Shown: one piece after another, positions 17,063 through 25,610 of the stretch | How the letters are laid out: every line of letters starts with the position of its first letter | Numbering within the stretch: position 1 is the stretch's first letter | Assembly (NCBI RefSeq): GCF_000740675.1 | Contig: NZ_JPXI01000002.1 | Coordinates: forward strand, 1-56,000 | DNA: 56,000 bases | Direction of reading: 5' to 3' | Source: Massilia sp. BSC265 | GTDB taxonomy: Bacteria > Pseudomonadota > Gammaproteobacteria > Burkholderiales > Burkholderiaceae_D | Notes under the pieces: generated by a model | What the model was told of the DNA's origin: nothing | Databases searched by the model: none | Seen by the model: the letters and a program-made list of their open reading frames with translations, nothing else | Translations under genes and position numbers: made by a program

Positions 17063-18757
17063 GTGAAACTCTCCAAGCTCAAAATCGCCACCCGGCTGGG
17101 TGCAGGCTTCGGCCTGGTACTTCTTTTGCTCACGCTGGTGCTGTCAATCGGCATGCAACGCTTCCATGCGATCGGCAACTCCACCGCGACCCTCATCAAC
17201 GAGGATTGGGTGAAGGCCGACGCTGCCGCTACGGTCAATACGATGACGCGCGCCAATGCGCGCCGGACGCTCGAACTGTTCCTGGTGTCCGGCGCGGACG
17301 AGCGCGCCCAGATCCGTGAAAAGATCGAATCCAACAAGAAGGAAATCACGCAGGCCCTGCAGACCCTGGAGCGCCTCGTCACGAGCGAAGCCGGCAAGGA
17401 AATGATGGCCGACGTGGTTGAACGGCGTGCTGCTTACGTCGCATCGTTCTCCTCGGTGAGCGCATTGGTCGAGTCCGGCCAGCGCGAGCAGGCCCAGCAA
17501 CTGGTGCTGAGCGAGACCATGCCCAGGCTGGACGCGCTGCAGGAAAGCGTCCAGTCACTGAACGCATCCCAGAAACAGCAGGCCGAAGACAGCGCCAAGG
17601 CAGTGGCGGCCATGATTTCGTCCGGCAGCACCCAGATGCTGGTGCTTGGCCTGGTTGCGCTGGGCGCCGGAACCGCGTTCGCGTTCTGGCTCGCACGCTC
17701 CATCGTGCGGCCGCTGCGCGAGGCGGTGCAAGTGGCGCAGGCCGTGGCCCGCGGCGACCTGACCAGCCGGATCCACGTGCTTTCAAGTGACGAACTCGGC
17801 GAGCTGCTGCAGGCGCTCAAGACCATGAATGACAACCTCGGCAACATGGTCAGTGAGGTGCGGCAGGGCACGGACACGATTGCCACCGCGTCGAACCAGA
17901 TCGCCAGCGGGAATCTCGATCTTGCCGCACGTACGGAAATGCAGGCGGGCTCCCTGCAACAGACCGCCTCGTCGATGGAAGAGTTGACCTCTACCGTGCA
18001 GCAGAACGCTGCCAGTGCCCGCCAGGCGAGCGCACTTGCGAACTCGACCTCGCGTATCACGGCCGAGGGCAGCGATGCGGTGGCATCCGTCGGCGCGACG
18101 ATGACGTCCATCAGCGAATGCGCACGACGCATCGAGGACATCACGGGCATCATCGACGGCATCGCTTTCCAGACCAATATCCTCGCCCTGAATGCGGCAG
18201 TCGAGGCGGCGCGGGCAGGCGAACAGGGCAAGGGCTTCGCGGTCGTGGCATCCGAAGTGCGCAATCTCGCCCAACGCTCCGCAGCGGCGGCAAAGGAAAT
18301 CAAGGTCCTGATTGGCGATTCCGTCGAGAAGATCTCCGACGGGACGCGCCTTACCGGCGAGGCTGCAGAGACCATGCGCCAGGTCTTGAGCAGCGTGCAG
18401 CGGGTGACCGACCTCATGGCGGACATCAGCGCCGCAAGCGATGAACAGCGCAGCGGCATCGAACAGGTGAACCAGGCCGTGACCCAGATGGACGCGGTCA
18501 CCCAGCAAAATGCGGCGCTCGTCGAGCAGGCGGCCGCCGCCGCCGGGGCGCTGCAGGACCAGGCCAAGGCCCTGACCCGCACGGTCCACATGTTCAAGCT
18601 AGCCAGGCACGACGCGGATGGACGGCCGGCCACTCCAGCCGCGGCTACGGCGGCACGCGGGCCGGCCGGCGCGCGTGAGCGGCTTGCCGCCAGCCCCGCC
18701 AGGTTCCTCCAGTTGGACGCCACCCGGGAAGAGGAGCCGGCATGGACGCGCTTCTGA
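17063..18757 (+). CDS. Methyl-accepting chemotaxis protein
   Basis: A 564-residue transmembrane chemoreceptor. TM1 (about 10-30), a periplasmic four-helix type sensor domain, TM2 (about 190-212), HAMP, and a cytoplasmic hairpin containing GIAFQTNILALNAAVEAARA. The C-terminus AWTRF fits the WxxF tether used by CheR and CheB. I choose GTG at 17063, giving VKLSKLKIATRLGAGFG, because betaproteobacterial MCPs start this way; the extension to 16988 looks non-coding. It is divergent from moaA, inside the nar island, which hints at nitrate or energy taxis but does not prove it. Confidence 0.9.
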   Translation: MKLSKLKIATRLGAGFGLVLLLLTLVLSIGMQRFHAIGNSTATLINEDWVKADAAATVNTMTRANARRTLELFLVSGADERAQIREKIESNKKEITQALQTLERLVTSEAGKEMMADVVERRAAYVASFSSVSALVESGQREQAQQLVLSETMPRLDALQESVQSLNASQKQQAEDSAKAVAAMISSGSTQMLVLGLVALGAGTAFAFWLARSIVRPLREAVQVAQAVARGDLTSRIHVLSSDELGELLQALKTMNDNLGNMVSEVRQGTDTIATASNQIASGNLDLAARTEMQAGSLQQTASSMEELTSTVQQNAASARQASALANSTSRITAEGSDAVASVGATMTSISECARRIEDITGIIDGIAFQTNILALNAAVEAARAGEQGKGFAVVASEVRNLAQRSAAAAKEIKVLIGDSVEKISDGTRLTGEAAETMRQVLSSVQRVTDLMADISAASDEQRSGIEQVNQAVTQMDAVTQQNAALVEQAAAAAGALQDQAKALTRTVHMFKLARHDADGRPATPAAATAARGPAGARERLAASPARFLQLDATREEEPAWTRF

Positions 18758-18883
18758 ACCGGGCGGGCACGATGGATCAGGCAATTCCCGCCTCCGGCAA
18801 GGAGCTGCTCGCCGATCGCGTGAGCTACACGAGGTGCACAAGCTGGAGCCGCTGTTCCCGGCCTGAGGCGGCACGCCCTTGCG

Positions 18884-19183
18884 TCAGCGCCGGCGGCCGG
18901 CGCGGCGCCGCGGCGGGCGATCGGTCCTGGCCTGTATCAGCGCAACGCCGCCGGCCATGACCAGGGCCGCGCAAACGACGCCAGCCCAGGCCAGAGGACT
19001 ATCGCCCGGCACCTGGAACGTGCGCGCCAGGTGGTGCAGCGCCAGCATGACCGTGATCGGTACCGCCATCGCGACCAGCAGCCAGGCCTGGCGCGCGCGT
19101 GCCGAGTCGGGGCGCTTGCGGCGCTGCGGGTCCGGTTCAGGGCCTGCGGCGGGGAGCAGATCGTTGAACTTCAGGGCTTCCAT
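18884..19183 (-). CDS. Small two-TM membrane protein, unknown function
   Basis: A 99-residue protein beginning MEALKFNDLLPAAG, with two hydrophobic segments (about 33-58 and 63-84) and an Arg-rich tail. I do not recognise a family. It is likely real because it has its own promoter logic: TACAAT at 19219-19224, 36 bp before the ATG, and a NarL-type operator whose centre is 57 bp further up, the same spacing as for moaA. This suggests it is made under nitrate respiration. It faces hemN divergently. Confidence 0.6.
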   Translation of the reverse strand: MEALKFNDLLPAAGPEPDPQRRKRPDSARARQAWLLVAMAVPITVMLALHHLARTFQVPGDSPLAWAGVVCAALVMAGGVALIQARTDRPPRRRAGRRR

Positions 19184-19218
19184 TGCTTGTTCCGAGTGGT
19201 GAGATGGCGGGCTCGAAC

Positions 19219-19224
19219 ATTGTA
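19219..19224 (-). promoter_or_regulatory. -10 box of the small membrane protein gene
   Basis: Minus strand TACAAT, with a predicted start point near 19212 and about 29 bases of leader. Its centre is 57 bp from the centre of the NarL-type palindrome 19271-19286. Confidence 0.5.
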
Positions 19225-19260
19225 GTGACCCACATCCGGCGCGCCTGTCTGCACGATGGG

Positions 19261-19287
19261 CTACGCCGGCTAGTCATTCCGGACTAT
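19261..19287 (-). promoter_or_regulatory. NarL-type operator between the small membrane protein gene and hemN
   Basis: CTAC (19261), CTAG (19270) and CTAT (19284) keep the 9 and 14 bp spacing. The palindrome is TAGTCAT-TC-CGGACTA (19271-19286). Orientation and the -10 spacing point to the minus-strand gene; hemN, 210 bp away on the other side, may also be affected. Confidence 0.7.
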
Positions 19288-19496
19288 CCCAGGCCCGCCG
19301 GACCGGCCTGGGCGAGCGTGCTGGCGGGCCGCCGACGCTGCGGCAGTGCCATGCGCGCGCGGGGCGTAGTGCGTTCGAACGATTGCAGGGCCACGGCTCA
19401 GCCGCATACCATGCGATGAACATGACACGCGCAGGAGATCCGTCCCCCGGTACCATGCGGGCCGGCGGCAGCGCGGATCAATCCAACTTGGGAACC

Positions 19497-20894
19497 ATGA
19501 TGCATTCCACTATCGATTTCGACCCTGAACTGATCGCCCGCTTGAGCCAGCGTGGGCCGCGCTACACCTCGTACCCGACGGCCGACCGGTTTACCGAGCA
19601 CTTCACGGCCCGCGACTTCACGGCCGCCGCAAGCTCGGCCGGGGGCGCCCGGGCACTGTCCCTGTACCTGCATGTCCCGTTCTGCGAGTCGCTGTGCTAC
19701 TACTGCGCCTGCAACAAGATCATCACCCGCGATCGTACCAAGGCGAGCCGTTACCTGTCGTATCTCATGCGCGAGGTCGATATGCAGGCGCGCCTGTTCC
19801 CGGCCAACGTCCTGGTGGAGCAGCTGCATTTCGGCGGCGGCACCCCGACCTACCTGAGCGACGCGCAGATGGACCAGCTGATGGGGCATTTGCGCAGCCG
19901 GTTTGCTTTCGCCCCCGACGGGGACGGCGAGTATTCCATCGAGATCGACCCACGCACGGTCGATGCCGCGCGCATACGCTCGCTACGGCGCCAGGGTTTC
20001 AACCGCCTGAGCCTCGGGGTGCAGGACTTCGACGAGGACGTGCAGCGCGCGGTCAACCGGTTCCAGCCGGAATCGATGACGCGCGAAGCCGTCTCCGCCG
20101 CACGCGAGGCTGGATTCCGCTCGGTGAGCATCGACCTGATCTACGGATTGCCGCTGCAGGACACGACGACCATGGCGCAAACACTGGACAAGATCATCGA
20201 CATCGCCCCTGACCGCATATCGGTCTACAACTACGCGCACATGCCGCAGCTCTTCAAGGCGCAGAAGCTGATCCGCGACGAGGACTTGCCCGACAGTGCG
20301 ACCAAGCTGGCCATGCTCGGGCAGTGCGTCGAGCGCCTGTGCGCAGCCGGCTACGTGTATATCGGCATGGATCACTTCGCGAAGCCGGACGACGAGCTGG
20401 CCCGGGCGCAGCGGGACGGCACGCTGCACCGTAACTTCCAGGGGTACTCGACCCGTGCCGATATCGACATGCTCGCCTGCGGCGTGTCGGCCATCAGCGC
20501 AGTCAACGGCACGTACAGCCAGAACGAGAAGTCGCTGGAAGCGTATTATGCGCGCATCGACCGGGGCGAGTTGCCGGTCGTGCGCGGACTGAGCTTGTCG
20601 GACGATGACCTGTTGCGTCGCGACGTGATCCAGAGGCTGATGTGCGACTTCGCGCTCGATACGGTGGCGCTTGCCGACCGCTGGCGCATCGACGTTGCGG
20701 CCCATTTCGCTCCCGAGTTCGAGCGGCTGGCCGGGCTTGAACGGGACGGCCTGCTGAGTATGGCGCCCGGGCGGCTGGAGGTCACCGCGAAGGGACGCCT
20801 ACTGATCCGCAACATCTGCATGGTCTTCGACAACTACATCGGCAGGCCCGCCGAGCTGCCACTGCAGCGAATCCGGTATTCGCGGACAATCTGA
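19497..20894 (+). CDS. hemN: Oxygen-independent coproporphyrinogen III oxidase
   Basis: A 465-residue radical SAM enzyme that decarboxylates coproporphyrinogen III to protoporphyrinogen IX without oxygen, so heme can be made anaerobically. The cluster motif is CESLCYYCAC (Cys63, 67, 70). Also visible are HFGGGTPTYL and the FNRLSLGVQDFDEDVQ stretch of true HemN. The end carries the HemN C-terminal domain and length matches the family. Start at 19497 or 19500 (two ATGs in a row); the extension to 19383 is rejected. It would supply heme for NarI and NorB under nitrate respiration. Confidence 0.94.
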   Translation: MMHSTIDFDPELIARLSQRGPRYTSYPTADRFTEHFTARDFTAAASSAGGARALSLYLHVPFCESLCYYCACNKIITRDRTKASRYLSYLMREVDMQARLFPANVLVEQLHFGGGTPTYLSDAQMDQLMGHLRSRFAFAPDGDGEYSIEIDPRTVDAARIRSLRRQGFNRLSLGVQDFDEDVQRAVNRFQPESMTREAVSAAREAGFRSVSIDLIYGLPLQDTTTMAQTLDKIIDIAPDRISVYNYAHMPQLFKAQKLIRDEDLPDSATKLAMLGQCVERLCAAGYVYIGMDHFAKPDDELARAQRDGTLHRNFQGYSTRADIDMLACGVSAISAVNGTYSQNEKSLEAYYARIDRGELPVVRGLSLSDDDLLRRDVIQRLMCDFALDTVALADRWRIDVAAHFAPEFERLAGLERDGLLSMAPGRLEVTAKGRLLIRNICMVFDNYIGRPAELPLQRIRYSRTI

Positions 20895-20959
20895 TCCTGT
20901 GCCGTCCAGGTGACGGCCGGCCGTTCTTGAATCGAGCGGCGGGACTGTCATCGCGGCTT

Positions 20960-21218
20960 GGCAGGGCGGCTGGCGGCGGCCTTCGATGCGGCGCATGACC
21001 TGGGCCACGTGCAGGCCGAAACGGTTTTCCACAGGAGGCTCAGCAAGCTGCCATCGCACCTCCTGCGTCATCAGCGCTTCGATACGCGCATCCTCATCCT
21101 GGCCGGCGACGCCCTCGTGCACGGAGTGCCTGAGCGGACGGGCCGCGTGCTGGTGGTGTGGAAGCTCGCATTCGATGACGCTGCCGTCGATGTCGACACC
21201 GATGACGAGAGCCCCACG
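20960..21218 (-). pseudogene. ppiC: Remnant of ppiC (parvulin-type peptidyl-prolyl isomerase)
   Basis: The minus strand frame directly after narI encodes pieces of a parvulin of the kind that follows narGHJI in many proteobacteria. It reads ALVIGVDIDGSVIECELPHHQHA, then DEDARIEALMTQEVRW, then the parvulin end VENRFGLHVAQVMRRIEGRR. The catalytic middle is missing, apparently through two internal deletions, and no proper start codon is in frame. The first 42 bases are shared with window positions 1-42, so an intact ppiC may lie left of the window. Family assignment rests on these fragments only. Confidence 0.6.
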
Positions 21219-21914
21219 ATGCTTCCTTTAGCGAGGACGGACCAGCTGGAATGCGCGGCCCAGGTAAGTGACGGCGCCGAAGCCGCTCCACACGTGCACC
21301 AGGCGGGTGAACGGGAAGATGACGAACAGCGAGATGCCCATGAACAGGTGCAGCTTGAACACCAGCGGCGCATCGATGATGAAGCCGGCGGCGTCGCCAC
21401 GGAAGGTGACGATGTGCTGGGCCCAGGTCATCAGGAGCACCATCATGTGGCCGTCCATGTGGCCGGCAGAGACAAAAATCGACGACAGGCCCAGCAGCAG
21501 GGTGCCGAGGATCCACAGCAGGACGATCTTGTCCTTGAAGGTGGTGGCGCGGCGCAGGCGGTCGTTGGCGATGCGGCGTGCCAGCAGCATCAGGATGCCG
21601 ACCAGGCACAGGGTGCCCATGATGCCGCCCGCGACCATCGCGAACAGCTGCTTGGCGCCGTGCGGCACGCCGAGGGTGTCCCAGATCCAGACGGGAGTCA
21701 GCAGGCCGACTGCGTGGCCGAAGAACAGGCCGATGATACCGACGTGGAACAGGGGGCTGCCCCAGCGCAGGCTGCCGCGGTGCAGCACCTGGGTGGACTC
21801 GGACTTCCAGGTGTATTGCTCGCGGTCGAAGCGGATCAGGCTGCCGAGCAGGAAGATCGCGAGCGCGATGTAGGGATAGATCCCGAAGGTGAATTGGTGC
21901 AGGTAGTTCATGAT
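21186..21914. repeat. Direct repeat, copy 2 (narI and 3' flank)
   Basis: Near-identical to window positions 1-729. Identity stops within three bases of the narI start, while the upstream promoter is only moderately similar to that of narG. The break at the gene edge suggests recombination or gene conversion limited to narI and its 3' side. Confidence 0.95.
21228..21911 (-). CDS. narI: Respiratory nitrate reductase gamma subunit, solitary second copy
   Basis: A 227-residue NarI identical to copy 1 except Ile for Val in LTPVWIWD. It has no narGHJ beside it. Instead, its ATG overlaps the stop of a 13-codon narG fragment as ATGA, behind a nar-type promoter with its own NarL-type operator. It should therefore be expressed with nitrate as an extra membrane anchor, or be a harmless leftover of a deletion. 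The coding sequence is intact. Downstream is a decayed ppiC. Confidence 0.93.
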   Translation of the reverse strand: MNYLHQFTFGIYPYIALAIFLLGSLIRFDREQYTWKSESTQVLHRGSLRWGSPLFHVGIIGLFFGHAVGLLTPVWIWDTLGVPHGAKQLFAMVAGGIMGTLCLVGILMLLARRIANDRLRRATTFKDKIVLLWILGTLLLGLSSIFVSAGHMDGHMMVLLMTWAQHIVTFRGDAAGFIIDAPLVFKLHLFMGISLFVIFPFTRLVHVWSGFGAVTYLGRAFQLVRPR

Positions 21915-21949
21915 AGGGAAAGATTCAGTCGGTTCAGAAAAAGACCCAT
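21908..21949 (-). pseudogene. narG: 5' remnant of a second narG
   Basis: Thirteen codons, MGLFLNRLNLSLS, then TGA. They align with the start of the intact narG (MSHFLDRLKFF) and share most bases. The stop codon overlaps the narI start, so the remnant may act as a leader peptide coupling translation into narI. It marks the left edge of a deletion that removed most of narG, all of narH and narJ. Confidence 0.7.
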
Positions 21950-22033
21950 GGTTCGTCCAACGGTGCCCGCCATGTAAAAGCGGGCACATTGCGTGGGGTG
22001 CATCCGGGTCAAGTGTAGAACCCGGGCATGCGC

Positions 22034-22047
22034 TTGAATACCCGTAA
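22034..22047 (-). promoter_or_regulatory. Conserved promoter element of the second nar locus
   Basis: Minus strand TTACGGGTATTCAA, equivalent to the element at 6982-6995 upstream of narG and at the same distance from the NarL-type operator. Confidence 0.4.
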
Positions 22048-22074
22048 GAAGTCAGTTTCGCGTGGGATTAGTGA

Positions 22075-22101
22075 CTAGTCCGCCTAGTCATTTGGAACTA
22101 G
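22075..22101 (-). promoter_or_regulatory. NarL-type operator of the second nar locus
   Basis: Three CTAG units at 22075, 22084 and 22098 with 9 and 14 bp spacing. The palindrome is TAGTCAT-TT-GGAACTA (22085-22100). It is the best example of the motif and lies 126 bp from the narG remnant start. Confidence 0.75.
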
Positions 22102-22174
22102 GGTGCATCCCGGCGCCTTTGCGCGAGCAGCAAGGGACGAGCAAGCCGCGCCCGCTTCGGGAGCGGGTCCAGGC

Positions 22175-23385
22175 TCAGGAAAGGAGTTCGGCGAAGGGCA
22201 GGTAGGCGACGGAATCGCCGGGCGCGATGGACTGGCCAGGCGGGCGCAGGGCCAGTCCGCTGCCCTGGACCGCAGACGTCATGACCGCCGATCCCTGGCT
22301 CCCGGACAGCACGAGATTGCCGGCTTCGTCGACCCGCACCCGGAGGAATTCGAGCCGCTCGTCAGGACGCTCGACGCTGAAGCCGGCTCGCATCGACAGT
22401 GGCCGGGGCAGCACGTCGCGCGTACCCTGAAGACGCAGCAGGAAGGGCCGTACGAACAGCAGAAAGGCGACGAAGCAGGCCACAGGGTTGCCCGGTAGGC
22501 CTATGAAATGCGTGGTGCCGCCGTCGCGCCGGCGCAGCGCGCCGAACGCAAGGGGCTTGCCCGGCTTCATGGCGATCTTCCACATGTCGAGCCTGCCTTC
22601 GGCGGCGACCGCCGGCTTCACGTGTCGGCATCGCCTACCGAGGCCCCGCCGCAGGTCAGCACCAGGTCGTGGCCGGCGGCCGCGTCGCGCAGCATGGCGC
22701 GGGTGGCATCGAGACGATCCGGAACGATGCCGAAGTCGCTCGTTTCACAACCAAGCGCGCACAGCGCCGACCCCAAGGCGTAGCGGTTGGCGTTGTAGAT
22801 CTGGCCGGGCCCCAGCGCTGCACCCGGCATGACCAGTTCGTCGCCGGTGAAGAGCAGGGCAACGCGCAGCCGGCGTGTCACCGGCAGGAAAGCCAGTCCG
22901 TTCGATGCCGCGTACGCCAGTTCGGGCGCGCGCAGGCGGGTGCCAGCCTCCAGCAGCGGGGTACCGGCGCGGATGTCCTCGCCGGCGCGGCGAATGTGCT
23001 CGCCTGGCGCCGGCGGCCGGACGATGGTGACCGTGCGGCCGTCGTCGGCGCCATGGCAGCGCTCCTGCATGACGACGGCATCGGCGCCGGCGGGGATCCC
23101 TGCGCCGGTGAAGATGCGGGCCGCGCTGCCGGGTGCCAGCGGCTCGGGGGCTTGTCCAGCCGCAATGCGCTGGCTGACCGGCAGCACGGCGCCCGGGCGG
23201 CATTCGGCGCTGCGCACGGCATAGCCGTCCATCGCTGCGTTGTCGGCGCGCGGGACATCGATTGTGGCGTACTGCGTCGTCGCCAGCACACGGCCCGCGG
23301 CGGCCAGCGTGTTCACGGTGTCGGTCTGCGTCACCGGATGGGCCCGGGCCAGGATGAGGTCGAGTGCTTCCTGCACGCTCAGCAT
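22175..23385 (-). pseudogene. moeA: Molybdopterin molybdotransferase MoeA, interrupted by a frameshift
   Basis: MoeA inserts molybdate into adenylated molybdopterin. The first frame (23385-22618, 255 residues) starts MLSVQEALDLI and runs to GGASVGDADT then stop. The second frame (22621-22175, 148 residues) continues from GTG with KPAVAAEGRLDMWKIAMKPGKPLAFG to the normal C-terminus. Together they give about 403 residues, the usual MoeA length. The junction is the overlap GTGA; one missing base between DADT and VKPAV would explain it. It could be a disabled gene, a sequencing error, or two coupled polypeptides. A functional moeA may exist elsewhere. Confidence 0.85.
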
Positions 23386-23590
23386 ATGGGTACTCGTATG
23401 GCAGTTGATCAAGAAACGAATTGCCGTCCCGGTTGGGTGGCCTCTGCATTGTGGGGAGGAAAGCGGAAGCCGACAATACGCCGGAATGACGAGGGCGGGA
23501 ACATCAAGCGGCCCATGGATGGCGGGGCCTGCAAGCGACACCACGTTTGCCTGCGGTGTGCCGGCGCCACGCTCGCGTCCGTACGATGGA

Positions 23591-23617
23591 CTAGCACCTG
23601 TACGCACTAAGAACTAC
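23591..23617 (-). promoter_or_regulatory. NarL-type operator between moeA and the Crp/Fnr gene
   Basis: CTAG (23591), GTAC (23600) and CTAC (23614) keep the 9 and 14 bp spacing; the palindrome is TACGCAC-TA-AGAACTA (23601-23616). Orientation is that of the sites facing minus-strand genes (moeA start 206 bp away). On the plus side a TATGAT -10 at 23640-23645 lies 34 bp from its centre, so the Crp/Fnr gene is an equally good target. Confidence 0.6.
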
Positions 23618-23699
23618 AGCCTCGGGGCTGACAGAAGTTTATGATCTGAACCGTTCTTATTGAGGTACAACGACGCGCCCATTCACGCCTGCGACCGCC

Positions 23700-24377
23700 A
23701 TGCCACGACACCGTATCGAACCCCGCCAATTCCTGAAACGCCTGCCCTTGTTTGCCGATTTGTCGGCCGAGCAGCTCGACACCGTGGCGGCGGCCACCAG
23801 CGAACTGCACGCGACGCGCGGCCAGGTCATCTTCAAGCGCGGCGATCCGTGCAACGGTTTCCATACGGTCATCTACGGCAACGTCAAGCTGTGTTTCGTT
23901 TCCGCGCAGGGAGACGAGAAGGTGGTCGAGCTGATTGGCCCCAACCAGAGTTTCGGTGAGGCGTTGATGTTCATGGACCGCCCATACATCGTGCAGGCGG
24001 AGGCCCTGGCCGACTGCATGCTGCTGCACGTCCAGAAGCAAGTGATCTATGACGAGATCGAGCGTAGCCCCGCTTTTTCGCGGCGCATGCTGTCCGGCAT
24101 GAGCCGCCGGCTGCATGGCCTGATCTCGGACGTCGAATCCTACTCGCTGCGTTCGGGGAGCCAGCGGATCGTCGGCTATCTGCTCAAGGACGATCCGGTA
24201 CAAGGCGAGGAAATGACCTTCTCCGTCAGCAAGAAGATGATCGCCTCGCGCCTGAACCTCTCGCCGGAATATTTTTCGCGGGTGCTGCACGACATGGCCG
24301 ACCAGGGCCTGCTGTCCATCAACGGACGCAGCGTCACGATCCTCGACACCGAACGGCTGCGCGCCTATGAAGCCTGA
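23700..24377 (+). CDS. Crp/Fnr-family transcriptional regulator, DNR-like
   Basis: A 225-residue regulator with an N-terminal cyclic-nucleotide-binding-fold domain (about 15-130) and a C-terminal winged HTH (SVSKKMIASRLNLSPEYFSRVLHDM). It lacks the N-terminal Cys cluster of Fnr, so it is not an Fe-S oxygen sensor. Its place, directly before nnrS and norB, fits the DNR/NNR group that senses NO through heme. The heme link is inference. It is divergent from moeA and a NarL-type operator lies in between. Confidence 0.85.
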   Translation: MPRHRIEPRQFLKRLPLFADLSAEQLDTVAAATSELHATRGQVIFKRGDPCNGFHTVIYGNVKLCFVSAQGDEKVVELIGPNQSFGEALMFMDRPYIVQAEALADCMLLHVQKQVIYDEIERSPAFSRRMLSGMSRRLHGLISDVESYSLRSGSQRIVGYLLKDDPVQGEEMTFSVSKKMIASRLNLSPEYFSRVLHDMADQGLLSINGRSVTILDTERLRAYEA

Positions 24378-24413
24378 TCCGCTACCACATCCATCCAACA
24401 CGGGACTACCATC

Positions 24414-25610
24414 ATGTCACTGCTGCGCATCGAAGACCCGGCCGCCCCTCGAGTGAGGGGCTCCTTGCAGGACCATCCTTTCCTGGCCCTGGGCTTCCGT
24501 CCCTTCTATCTGCTCGGCGCCGCCTTCGCGGGCGTGGCCGTCCCAGCCTGGACGGCAGCGGCCCTGGGCTGGATCGCGTCTCCGCGCCTGAACCTCCTGT
24601 GGCACATGCACGAAATGCTGTTCGGCTTCGTGATCGCCATCGTCATCGGCTTCCTGTACACGGCGGGACGCAACTGGACCGGCCTGTGGACGCCGCGCGG
24701 CCGGCATCTCGCCGCGCTGGCCGGACTGTGGCTGGCCGGTCGCGCTGCAATGGTCGCGCTGCCCCCGCCGCTGGCGGCCGCGGTCGACCTGGCCTTCCTG
24801 CCGCTGGCGACGCTGCCCCTGTACCGCGTGATCCGGCGCGCGGGCAATACGCGCAACCTGATCATGGTGGTCTTGCTGGCGATCCTGGCCCTGGCCAACG
24901 CCGCCTTCCATGCCAGCGTCTCGGGCCTGCTCGCGGTATCGCCGATGCAGCCGCTGTACGCGGCAATCGTGGCCATCATCGTGATCGAATCGGTGCTGGG
25001 CGGGCGGGTGATTCCGAACTTTACCGCCAATGCCGTGCGCGGAGTGCGCACCACTTCCCATCCCCGTCTCGAGAAAGCCAGCCTGGTGCTGACCGCGGCC
25101 ACCGGCCTGGCCTGGGCCGTGCTGCCGCTGTCGGTACCGCTGGGACTGCTGGCGCTGGCCACGGCGGCGGCCCAGGCCCTGCGCATGGCCGGGTGGAAGC
25201 CGCTGTGTACGCTGCGTCAACCGCTGCTGTGGGTCCTGCACCTGTCCTTCGCCTGGATTCCGGTCGGTTTCGGAGTGCTGGCGCTGGCCTGCTTCGGCGT
25301 GGCGCCGCACAGCGCCGCGGTACATCTGCTGGCGGTGGGGGCGATGGGGGGACTGATCATCGGCATGATCACTCGCACCACGCTCGGCCATACCGGCCGC
25401 ATGCTCAAGGCAGGAAAGGCAGAGACCGCGATGTACCTGCTGCTACAGGCCGGGGTGCTGGCGCGCCTGGCAGCGGCACTGGGCGATGCCGGGCTGCGCG
25501 AATGGGGCCTGGTGGTGGCCACGGTGTGCTGGAGTCTGGCCTTCGCGCTGTTCTGCGTGGTGTATGGCCCCTATCTGATGCGGCCACGCGTCGACGGACG
25601 CGAAGGCTGA
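24414..25610 (+). CDS. nnrS: NnrS family membrane protein
   Basis: A 398-residue polytopic membrane protein with about 12 hydrophobic segments, in the NnrS family that protects cells against NO stress. It opens DHPFLALGFRPFYLLGAAFA, the FRPF motif of the family, followed by WHMHEMLFGFV. Later GGRVIPNFTANA and GMITRTTLGHTGR are also conserved NnrS features. The gene begins 36 bp after the Crp/Fnr gene and is probably in one unit with it. NorB follows after a 363-bp regulatory gap. Confidence 0.93.
   Translation: MSLLRIEDPAAPRVRGSLQDHPFLALGFRPFYLLGAAFAGVAVPAWTAAALGWIASPRLNLLWHMHEMLFGFVIAIVIGFLYTAGRNWTGLWTPRGRHLAALAGLWLAGRAAMVALPPPLAAAVDLAFLPLATLPLYRVIRRAGNTRNLIMVVLLAILALANAAFHASVSGLLAVSPMQPLYAAIVAIIVIESVLGGRVIPNFTANAVRGVRTTSHPRLEKASLVLTAATGLAWAVLPLSVPLGLLALATAAAQALRMAGWKPLCTLRQPLLWVLHLSFAWIPVGFGVLALACFGVAPHSAAVHLLAVGAMGGLIIGMITRTTLGHTGRMLKAGKAETAMYLLLQAGVLARLAAALGDAGLREWGLVVATVCWSLAFALFCVVYGPYLMRPRVDGREG

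Noticed and set aside
18742..18960. Frame overlapping the end of the MCP gene
   Set aside because: It begins inside the MCP stop region and runs antisense into the small membrane gene. A frameshifted relic is possible but cannot be supported.
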